DNA from: Candidatus Babeliaceae bacterium | Lineage (GTDB): Bacteria > Babelota > Babeliae > Babelales > Babelaceae | Direction of reading: 5' to 3' | Length of the DNA: 43,936 nucleotides | Assembly (NCBI GenBank): GCA_019744895.1 | Contig: JAIETV010000013.1 | Coordinates: 1-43,936 of the forward strand | Part shown: positions 16,895-24,184 of the stretch, in pieces | Layout of the letters: every line of letters begins with the position of its first letter | Numbering within the stretch: position 1 is the stretch's first letter | The notes under the pieces: model-generated | What the model was told of the DNA's origin: nothing | What the model saw: only the letters and a program-made list of their open reading frames with translations | The model's database searches: none | Program-made: the position numbers and the translations under genes

Positions 16895-18055
16895 ATGAAT
16901 TTCAAAACAGCGCGCCGAAGGGCATCAAAACTCATCATGCTGGTACTACTAAGTTGGTTGTCATCTGTATATGCAGCTCAGTGGGCAGTGGTTGGTGCCG
17001 GTCCTGCAGGAATTGTAATCGTTGGCTTATTACTTGATCTTGGAACACCGCGCGAAGATATTGTATGGATCGATCCGGAGTTTAACGTCGGGCGCATGGG
17101 GCAGTACTATAGCACGGTGCCGGGTAATACAAAGACTTCATTATATATAGAGTTTATTCAAGCGTGTAGAACATTTCAAGATTGCGCACCGGGCGCCCTA
17201 CAAGAACTTCAAAAGTATGAGCTTGCATTAGAGTATCCGCTTTCTATTATTGTAAAGCCATTGCAACAAATAACCGCATGCATGAGCCAAAAAGTTACTA
17301 CTCAGAAAACTATGCTCACGGGATTAGAGTTTGCCAATGACACCTGGCATATCGAATGCGCAAATGGTTTTGAATGTGACGCGCAGCGGGTGGTTCTTGC
17401 AACTGGCTCTTACCCACGTTCATTAAACTATACTAATTCACCGGAAATACCTTTAGATTGCGCACTTAATCAGCAGCTGCTTTCTGAGAGTGTTACACCA
17501 GATGATACAGTTGCTGTTGTTGGTAGTGCCCATTCAGCTGTGCTCGTGCTTAAATTTTTAAGTGAGATGCCTGTGGGTAGAATTATAAATTTTTATAAAA
17601 AACCATTTGTTTATACAACCGATATGGGCGGTTGGCTTTTATATAGTAGTTCCGGCTTGAAGGGTGTTGCCGCTGAATGGGCAAAAAACGTGTTAGAAAA
17701 AAATCCACCGTGCAATTTAGTGCGCGTCTATAATTCAGAAAAAGCACGCGCTGCGTGGCTACCCTTGTGCACAAAAATTGTTTACGCTGCCGGTTATGAC
17801 CGCAACCCGATCCCCGGCTGTAATCCTGATATGAATTATGATACACAGACGGGCAAAATAGCACCGGGACTTTTTGGTATCGGTATAGCATTTCCGGAAG
17901 TTATTATTGACCCGGCAGGTAACCAAGAGCATAAAATAGGCTTAAATAGCTTCATGCAACATGCTCTTGAGATGCTGCCAGAATGGATGCGTACAAAAGA
18001 TGTGCTGTGGCGTTTTAAAGAATTTGAAGAGTTGTTTACTATTCAGGTTTTGTAA
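16895..18055 (+). CDS. exported FAD/NAD(P)-binding oxidoreductase, monooxygenase-like
   Basis: The 386-residue protein begins with a basic stretch (RRRASK) and a hydrophobic signal segment ending VYA at about residue 27. The FAD-binding motif GAGPAG is at 34-39, with the ribose-binding acidic residue in WIDPE (Asp60). A second nucleotide motif, VVGSAHSAV, lies near residue 210. A late AAGYDRNP resembles the ATGY segment of flavin N-monooxygenases such as the SidA/IucD group. The substrate is unknown. Export is odd for a flavoprotein and suggests either twin-arginine export of the folded enzyme (the arginines fit that signal only loosely) or membrane tethering. The ribosome site CAGGAG is good. 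The gene ends 3 bp from the convergent Sel1/TPR gene. Confidence 0.72.
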   Translation: MNFKTARRRASKLIMLVLLSWLSSVYAAQWAVVGAGPAGIVIVGLLLDLGTPREDIVWIDPEFNVGRMGQYYSTVPGNTKTSLYIEFIQACRTFQDCAPGALQELQKYELALEYPLSIIVKPLQQITACMSQKVTTQKTMLTGLEFANDTWHIECANGFECDAQRVVLATGSYPRSLNYTNSPEIPLDCALNQQLLSESVTPDDTVAVVGSAHSAVLVLKFLSEMPVGRIINFYKKPFVYTTDMGGWLLYSSSGLKGVAAEWAKNVLEKNPPCNLVRVYNSEKARAAWLPLCTKIVYAAGYDRNPIPGCNPDMNYDTQTGKIAPGLFGIGIAFPEVIIDPAGNQEHKIGLNSFMQHALEMLPEWMRTKDVLWRFKEFEELFTIQVL

Positions 18056-18058
18056 CAA

Positions 18059-20176
18059 TTACCCTTGATTAAATCGTGGCCGCGCAAGACGATGGTAGAG
18101 TTTTTTGGTACTTTCTCCCGGATCATCTTGATAAAATGTGTATTCAAAACTAACTCTTTTTCTTTTATTGTCAGGTATGCTAATAATTTCTCCCTGCATT
18201 ATCAGTTGAGTCTTACTATCTGTCCAGGGTATCTTTTGGCCATATAGTTGCATGCAGTAATCGACAATTTGTGCAAATGTATGGTTTTCTATAGCTGCTA
18301 GGTCATACTTTTTTCTAAGTTCTTCTTGCGGTGTAGTAAACCACGCTTGGATACGATTATCATAGGGCAATCGATTCTTAATTTTTTTTATTTTATGGCT
18401 CTGCTGAAATGCGTCATCTCCAATAAATAAAATGATTTTCTTATTTCGTTTGGGGTCATCTATAATAATTGTTTTAGTTTCAAAATTTATATCTTCTATA
18501 AAGCTTTCATCTTCAGGATTGTATTTTTTATTCAGGGAGTTTAGTTTTTCAATAAGTCTGTTTTTACGCTCAATTTGTTCGTTGTTTGTCTGGTCTAGTG
18601 GCACATCAAGCTCCGATTGATCTTCAGTAATATTGGAGGGTAATTTAGGGAGTTCTGTGGGTTGATTTTGTGAAGCTAGTGGTTGAGCGGTATCAGTCTC
18701 GTTTTGTTCATCAAAAGAGACTGTTGTTTTTTTCTTAAGTAAATTTTGCTGTTCTGTTTCAGCACCTGTATCTAGCATATCTTCAACTAGTATTTCTTTT
18801 ATTACAGATAGTAAGTTTTTTTGAGCTTGGGTTTGTGTAGCCTTTTCGTTCATCAATTGCTTAGCTTTATTAACATTCTTTTTTACTCCGATACCAAGAG
18901 CGTATATAAGTGCTTTGTAATTATCATATATGGGCTCTTTTTGATTAAGAATTTTCTGCAGGTAAAACTCAGCTTTTTTTGGATCTTTCTCTGAGCCATA
19001 CAGACCATATTGGAAAGTGAGTAATAATTCATAAAGAGTTGTAGGGTCATTTAAGCGCACTAGTTTTTCTAAAATTTCTTGGGCTTTTTGTTGAGAAATA
19101 ATCTCAGGATTTTGAATCAATAAATCATAAAAATTCCTGAGCATCGTAGTGTTTTCTGGTTCAAGCGCTAAAGCCTTTTCAAATGAAATTAATGCTTTTT
19201 GGGGATCTGCTGAAATATTTTCCAACGAAGCATGCATCTTTCCAAGCAACCAATATTTTGTACTTAAATATTTTGTATCAGTAACTCGTTCCAACAGATT
19301 GTGCACCTTATCAAATTGCTGATTTATTAGGTATAAGTGTGCAAGACTAGTTAAATATTTAGGCTTGTTCTCATCATTAGCACGTTCAAGAGTGTGTTCA
19401 AGAAAGTTGAACGTTTGCTGTTTTTTTTCAAAGTCGTTTTCAAAGTCAAGGCCACACATAATAGTAAGCTCACCATAGGCATAAGAATTATTAGGATTTA
19501 TTGCTAAAATTCTTTTTAAATACTTTTCACGAAGTTTTATATCATTATTCAGATAATAATATTTTTCTAACGCTTCTGAGGCACGTTCGGCTATTTCGTC
19601 TTTCATGTCTATATTTCTTTGAAAATTTGGATCACTGAGTTTTTTGAGTATTTCTATACTTTTAGCGATATCTGAGGGATCTGCACAATGTTGTATGCAG
19701 GCACAGGAATATTCCAAATCTGTAATCATTACCTCTTCCTCTGAAATTACATTATTGTTTTTACGAGACTTTTTATACCATTCCCGAGCTTTTTTGAACC
19801 ATGCTAAAGCTTTATCGATATCTTTTGTGGTACCTAGACCATATAAGTAGTATAGTGCTAATTTTGAAAATGCTCTTCCATAGCCAAGTTCAGCAGCTCT
19901 CATCATATTATTAAAAGCAAGTTTGGGTTTATTCTGATTGTCGGTAAAACTGGATTCTTCAAAAAACTCACCCATCTCAAAGAGGAATTCAGGATTCGCA
20001 TTGTTTTTTTGTATAAGATCAAATAATATTTTTAAACCTTTTTTTTCATCTTCAGGCACTTTGTTATTTAATAACAAAAGAGCTTCACCAAGAGCATCAG
20101 ATTCTTTAAATTGTTGATTTAAGCTCAAAATTTGAGCTGGTAAGGTAAAAAGCATTAAACTGAAAAAAAAAGTCAT
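18059..20176 (-). CDS. exported Sel1/TPR-repeat protein
   Basis: The 705-residue product has a signal peptide (about residues 1-18). A long run of helical repeats then extends to about residue 460. Several are Sel1-like (AFSKLALYYLYGLGTTKDIDKALAWFKKA), and others are TPR-like (DPQKALISFEKALALEPENT). Such repeats build protein-binding solenoids and are common in secreted or periplasmic proteins of host-associated bacteria. A charged, disordered linker (about 470-560) follows. The C-terminal domain of about 150 residues (beginning near TIIIDDPKRNKK) was not recognised. The ribosome site TAGGGA lies seven bases before the ATG. A TATACTTTAAG promoter element is present at 20216 to about 20206. 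Confidence 0.75.
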   Translation of the reverse strand: MTFFFSLMLFTLPAQILSLNQQFKESDALGEALLLLNNKVPEDEKKGLKILFDLIQKNNANPEFLFEMGEFFEESSFTDNQNKPKLAFNNMMRAAELGYGRAFSKLALYYLYGLGTTKDIDKALAWFKKAREWYKKSRKNNNVISEEEVMITDLEYSCACIQHCADPSDIAKSIEILKKLSDPNFQRNIDMKDEIAERASEALEKYYYLNNDIKLREKYLKRILAINPNNSYAYGELTIMCGLDFENDFEKKQQTFNFLEHTLERANDENKPKYLTSLAHLYLINQQFDKVHNLLERVTDTKYLSTKYWLLGKMHASLENISADPQKALISFEKALALEPENTTMLRNFYDLLIQNPEIISQQKAQEILEKLVRLNDPTTLYELLLTFQYGLYGSEKDPKKAEFYLQKILNQKEPIYDNYKALIYALGIGVKKNVNKAKQLMNEKATQTQAQKNLLSVIKEILVEDMLDTGAETEQQNLLKKKTTVSFDEQNETDTAQPLASQNQPTELPKLPSNITEDQSELDVPLDQTNNEQIERKNRLIEKLNSLNKKYNPEDESFIEDINFETKTIIIDDPKRNKKIILFIGDDAFQQSHKIKKIKNRLPYDNRIQAWFTTPQEELRKKYDLAAIENHTFAQIVDYCMQLYGQKIPWTDSKTQLIMQGEIISIPDNKRKRVSFEYTFYQDDPGESTKKLYHRLARPRFNQG

Positions 20177-20210
20177 ACAATGTCCCTAAAAATTTAATTA
20201 ATATGCTTAA

Positions 20211-20216
20211 AGTATA
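20211..20216 (-). promoter_or_regulatory. -10 element of the Sel1/TPR protein gene
   Basis: Read on the minus strand the region is ATATACTTTAAGCATATT. TATACT lies 35 bases before the start codon. The bases after it match those at 13339 and resemble those at 8788, both also before exported-protein genes. Confidence 0.5.
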
Positions 20217-20385
20217 TTATGAATTATTTACCTTTACATAGTCAATAGAATAATAGTATTTAATGGGCAATAAGAACGAACAGTATCTGCTTCAATAAAA
20301 GTATTTTCATGAGAATTTTCGATCGGCTGATCAAGTCTGCGGGGTTTTATAGATTTAACATAATTTTTTTTGTTATTTTTAGAGT

Positions 20386-21423
20386 ATGAGAAAAAGTTGT
20401 CTGCTATTTTTACCGGTAAATGTTATGCTCAGTGCACAATCTTGGACAAGCACCTATCATGCTACGTCAAAACATTTCCAGGAATATTCTGGTATGGTTG
20501 TTGTTGAAAAAAAGACACAAGAACCATTCACTCAACTTCTTGTTTCCTGGAACGCCGATATGCCAAAGCAAGGCTTCTTTCGGTTTTATCTTGAAGTCTT
20601 TAATGAAAAAAATAAAAACTGGTCTCTCTATAAAATGTATGAATGGGGCCCAGGGGTAAACCGTTCATTCTCTGAAAAAAATAAACAGGTTGGCTCGGAA
20701 TATGCACATGTTCGGTTTGAAGGGGCGCTGGGTAAACTCTATAGAAAATTTAAGATAAAAATTGAAGCAGTTGATGGCGCAGAACTTTCTGCTTTGCGAC
20801 GTGTCGCAGTATGTGCTTCAAATATGTCCCAGTTTAAAACAGAAGCGGTAGGCTCATTACAGAATATGTATTTCAAAAATAAATATATATATCTTTCAGA
20901 TGTACCCTGTATCTCGCAGCACGATGAGCGATTTCCTGAAAGCGTTGGCTGGTGTTCGCCCGCTTCACTTGCACAGGTTATTGAATATTACACACAGCAG
21001 AAAATTGATCTTCCTGCCTTAGCTCAAGCGGTTTACGATGAAAAGTTAGATGCCTATGGTAGTTGGCCTTTTAGTACGGCGCAAGCAGGGGTATATATGC
21101 CAAACAAAACCTGCTATGTGTCACGTCTGAACTCAGTAAAAAATCTTTTAAAGTTAGTGTCCCATGGATATCCTGTTATTGTGAGTATTTGCTGCACAAA
21201 GCCCTTACCAGGCGCACCTAAAGCATACGATAAAGGCCATTTAATTACGGTAGTTGGTTTTGATCTGAAAAATAAAACTATTATCTGCCATGATACAGCA
21301 GAAAAAAATAGAGAAGATATCGTAAAGCACTACCCTCTGGAGCCATTTGTGCGTGCGTGGGAACGGCGTCAACGTTTAGCGTATATTATTATGCCTACCA
21401 GCCTAGTAGACCAACACTTATGA
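20386..21423 (+). CDS. exported C39-like cysteine hydrolase
   Basis: The 345-residue protein has a short signal peptide (cleavage near LSA, residue 17). An N-terminal beta-rich region (20-150) may bind a substrate. The C-terminal peptidase C39-like domain has a complete candidate catalytic set: Cys190 in GWCSPASLAQVIEYY, His285 in KGHLITVVGFD and Asp303 in CHDTA. A SQHD segment at 177-180 precedes the cysteine, as usual in this papain-like group. These enzymes cut peptides or isopeptides. Whether the target is a host protein or a bacterial peptide is unknown. It faces an NlpC/P60-like gene on the other strand. The ribosome site is weak (AGAG close to the ATG), so the start is less certain. 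Confidence 0.75.
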   Translation: MRKSCLLFLPVNVMLSAQSWTSTYHATSKHFQEYSGMVVVEKKTQEPFTQLLVSWNADMPKQGFFRFYLEVFNEKNKNWSLYKMYEWGPGVNRSFSEKNKQVGSEYAHVRFEGALGKLYRKFKIKIEAVDGAELSALRRVAVCASNMSQFKTEAVGSLQNMYFKNKYIYLSDVPCISQHDERFPESVGWCSPASLAQVIEYYTQQKIDLPALAQAVYDEKLDAYGSWPFSTAQAGVYMPNKTCYVSRLNSVKNLLKLVSHGYPVIVSICCTKPLPGAPKAYDKGHLITVVGFDLKNKTIICHDTAEKNREDIVKHYPLEPFVRAWERRQRLAYIIMPTSLVDQHL

Positions 21424-21535
21424 AAAATTATATAACCGGTTCATAAATTTAAAGCAATACCATAAAACGTCAACACCAGGCTCGATGTACTCACAAAATT
21501 CAATTTATTGCAGCGACAACATGACGGCTACCTGT

Positions 21536-22675
21536 TTAACATAATTTAAAAATTTTTACAGGTGATTCTTTGTAATCATTTCCAAATTTATCTAACCGTA
21601 TTACTGTGCGCTTGTTACTATAAGAATCTATAAGATCATCCCACGTACTAATATTTTTTAGGAGTTGTTCAAGCTTAACGGTGCGGACTTTGCCTAAAAA
21701 ATTTTCGTAGCCAACTGCTTCAGTAACCATTTTATTTTTTATATCGGTTATAACAACTACATGCCCTTGTAGCCAGATAAGATCACCTTCTTCAAGCGTA
21801 TCAGTCTCGGTAAATGGTTTGCCAAATTTCTCAAGTGTAGCAGTAGTTTTAAATATATAAGGCACTTGCGCCATATGGGCAAAGCGGAGCACCAGGAGTG
21901 AACAATCATAACCGCTTAAGGGAACCGTCTCTTTTTCTATTCTATGGTAACCGCTGACATCTTCAAAAAAATTGTCAGAATATCCAGTCGTAAAACTTCC
22001 ACCACCCCAGACATAGGGTATAATAGTATAAGGTTTATGTCGGCTAATATCCTGTATAAAATCAGTCAATAATGTGACAAATACTTTTCTAGATTCCACA
22101 ACAGATAATTTTCTAAACCTGAACGCCATTGATTTTGGTATGGCAAGTTTTTCAAGGGAGTTTGTTTGAGTATTCAGACGCATAACGCTATAACAATTTG
22201 ATTCAGATTGTTTTTTTAGGCATACAAATTGTGTGCCAACAGAATAGGTATTGCCCCGAATGTCTGTAAAAGGGCGCTTTAAGGTAACGATATCTTTTTT
22301 ATCTGCAAAGTGCGGTATAGCGCACCGCAAATGATGCGGGTATTTTTCATCTACTATAAAAAGATTTTTTGTTTCTACCCAGTAGCTATTCAGAGGCTTA
22401 CCCCATGTATCATAGCCATAGATAGCCCAAGGAATGATAATGCGTGTTGCTTGGCTACCCCATTGAGCGATCTGAAATGTTTCATTAAAAAGTGCTTGAT
22501 TAATTCGTGGGCAGGGTTCAGAATTTTTGCTCATGGCAGGGAGTAATTTGCCCGCTGCACCATCAGCAGAACCATAGAGGTCAACTACAGGTTGTTGTAT
22601 CATGCCATAATCTGCATGTATGTTAATTAATGGCATAAAAGTCGTAAATAAACATAAAAATACTTTTTTTTTCAT
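21536..22675 (-). CDS. exported NlpC/P60 family peptidase with SH3-like domains
   Basis: The 379-residue protein has a signal peptide (residues 1-21). The middle section (25-190) resembles paired bacterial SH3 domains (VVDLYGSADG, IIIPWAIYGYDTWGKPLNSYWVE). The C-terminal NlpC/P60 domain has the family segment PYVWGGGS (220-227), catalytic Cys258 in SGYDCSLLVLRFAH and His305 in WLQGHVVVITD. NlpC/P60 enzymes cut gamma-D-glutamyl bonds in cell-wall peptides. This layout resembles wall-peptide recycling endopeptidases with several SH3 domains. Upstream on the minus strand there is a TTGCTT-18 bp-TATTAT promoter and an AAGGGG ribosome site. Confidence 0.82.
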   Translation of the reverse strand: MKKKVFLCLFTTFMPLINIHADYGMIQQPVVDLYGSADGAAGKLLPAMSKNSEPCPRINQALFNETFQIAQWGSQATRIIIPWAIYGYDTWGKPLNSYWVETKNLFIVDEKYPHHLRCAIPHFADKKDIVTLKRPFTDIRGNTYSVGTQFVCLKKQSESNCYSVMRLNTQTNSLEKLAIPKSMAFRFRKLSVVESRKVFVTLLTDFIQDISRHKPYTIIPYVWGGGSFTTGYSDNFFEDVSGYHRIEKETVPLSGYDCSLLVLRFAHMAQVPYIFKTTATLEKFGKPFTETDTLEEGDLIWLQGHVVVITDIKNKMVTEAVGYENFLGKVRTVKLEQLLKNISTWDDLIDSYSNKRTVIRLDKFGNDYKESPVKIFKLC

Positions 22676-22740
22676 TATTTTGGCCCCTTATTTTTTATAA
22701 TAGAGCTTTTACCCGCAATAAAGCAATCTTTTATAGGGGC

Positions 22741-22770
22741 TTGTTTTAACGATAATTTTTTTGGTATAGT
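22741..22770 (+). promoter_or_regulatory. dps promoter
   Basis: TTGTTT at 22741-22746 and TATAGT at 22765-22770 are 18 bp apart, with TTTTTTTGG directly before the -10. The expected transcript start near 22777 leaves a leader of about 34 bases before the preferred ATG at 22811. Confidence 0.6.
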
Positions 22771-22810
22771 ACAAAAAGTCTAAGGCATGCTAGGTAAAAG
22801 AAAGAGCACT

Positions 22811-23284
22811 ATGGTACATACACATATCGGGCTTTCAGAAGCTGTTCGTAAACAAGTCGGTGAAAAATTAACTGTTCTTGTTTCATATGAGTTTACGCTC
22901 TATGTTAAAACGCTTAAATTTCATTGGAATGTGCAGGGCAGAGACTTTAAGCCACTGCATCTTTTTTTTGAAGAGCAGTATGAAGCGCTGCTTGAAGTAG
23001 TAGATAAATTTGCAGAACGTATCCGTTCTCTGGGGTATATGGCCCCGGGAACGATGACAGAGTTTTTGAAGCTATCAAAACTCACCGAGGCGCCAGGAGA
23101 GAACCCTGATGACCAAGGAATGCTCAGGGCTTTATTGCTTGATCACGAAACTATTATTCAACTTATTCGCAAAGAGATCGATGCGACTGCAGAATTAGGC
23201 GACATGGGCACTAATAACTTTTTATGTGATATTCTTGAAATGCATGAAAAAATGGCCTGGATGCTGCGCGCTAGTGTAAGCTAA
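22811..23284 (+). CDS. dps: Dps-family ferritin-like DNA-protection protein
   Basis: The 157-residue product has the full Dps ferroxidase set at the standard spacing: His38, His50, Asp65 and Glu69 in FHWNVQGRDFKPLH and EVVDKFAERIRSLG. Dps assembles into a 12-subunit shell that oxidises iron(II) with hydrogen peroxide, stores iron and protects DNA. An ATG eight codons upstream (22787) is possible, but its AAGG is too close. The ATG at 22811 has an AGAAAGAG ribosome site. The last 4 bp overlap the convergent membrane-protein gene. Regulation by iron or peroxide is usual in the family, but no operator was identified. Confidence 0.9.
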   Translation: MVHTHIGLSEAVRKQVGEKLTVLVSYEFTLYVKTLKFHWNVQGRDFKPLHLFFEEQYEALLEVVDKFAERIRSLGYMAPGTMTEFLKLSKLTEAPGENPDDQGMLRALLLDHETIIQLIRKEIDATAELGDMGTNNFLCDILEMHEKMAWMLRASVS

Positions 23285-24045
23285 GCAGCTTGGGTAAGCA
23301 CTGAACTATAGCGTATAAGAGCCCATGCCCCAGCAGCAAGTGCCAGCGTTGCCAGCGTTGCCACGCCATCAGCTTTTGAAAATTCCGCATCTTTTTGGTT
23401 GATATGTTTGTTTGCAAGTAACGAGCTTAAAATAATTGCTAGCGCCCCTGCGCCAATACCCGTCATGACATACCCAGCTTGCGTCATAAGCATGGAAAGC
23501 TCTTGTATTGTTTTGGGCTCTAAAGCTAGTGGGCCCGTTTCGACCTGAATGACAACTTTAGGGTCTCTGTCTAAAAAATTTGAGAGTTTAAAACCATTAA
23601 GCTTGCTTGGATCGAGCTTTTCTAATCTGGCTAGAATTTTTTCTGCAAGAGCTGCAGTTGCCGGATTTAAGCCTATTGAACTTCCTGTTTGTGAAAGATA
23701 TTGAGAACCCTTTTCTATGGCACGTGCTAATTCTAAAAGTGTCTGGGCACTTGATGAGCCTAGATGAATGGTAGGATTTGCAAAATGCAACGTGTTTATA
23801 TGCACATCTGCTTGCGATAAGGCTTCAGCAACCGCTCGAGCAGATAGCGTAATGTCTGCAGAATCAAAGCGTACATTTGTCCTACACATTGCAATTAATT
23901 TTTCTGCTAAACCCTCATAACGTTTAGCAGCTTCAGCAATAATTTTTGCAGCATTAGGCAGGTCGCCATCAGCATGGGTTAAAGATGTATAAAGACATGC
24001 GATACTAAGAGTAAAAAATTTTATTGCAGTGTTATTCATGCTCAT
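23281..24045 (-). CDS. exported membrane protein, unknown function
   Basis: The 254-residue product has a signal peptide (about residues 1-25, cleavage near THA). A helical alanine-rich region follows, and two C-terminal membrane segments lie at about 190-212 and 228-248 (GIGAGALAIILSSLLA, ATLALAAGAWALI). No known domain was recognised. It resembles the other small exported helical proteins of the window in overall plan. The ribosome site TTAGGA lies six bases before the ATG at 24045; a second in-frame ATG two codons later is also possible. The gene overlaps the end of dps by 4 bp on the opposite strand. Confidence 0.65.
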   Translation of the reverse strand: MSMNNTAIKFFTLSIACLYTSLTHADGDLPNAAKIIAEAAKRYEGLAEKLIAMCRTNVRFDSADITLSARAVAEALSQADVHINTLHFANPTIHLGSSSAQTLLELARAIEKGSQYLSQTGSSIGLNPATAALAEKILARLEKLDPSKLNGFKLSNFLDRDPKVVIQVETGPLALEPKTIQELSMLMTQAGYVMTGIGAGALAIILSSLLANKHINQKDAEFSKADGVATLATLALAAGAWALIRYSSVLTQAA

Positions 24046-24138
24046 TTTTTCCTAAAAAAAACTTAAAAAATGTTGTGTCTCTATTTATTACCATACAGCA
24101 TGATTTTTTTTTTTCTACCCCCCGTGTAATAAAAATGC

Positions 24139-24163
24139 TTTATAGTATACTTGTTACTATAAA
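24139..24163 (+). promoter_or_regulatory. ileS promoter with inverted repeat
   Basis: TTTATAGTA and TACTATAAA form a 9-bp perfect inverted repeat with a 7-base spacer. The -10 element TATACT (24146-24151) overlaps the left arm and the spacer. The start codon follows at 24185 after GGGA. No T-box leader fits in this short space. Confidence 0.5.
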
Positions 24164-24184
24164 TTTTATTTTTGGGAATATGTT

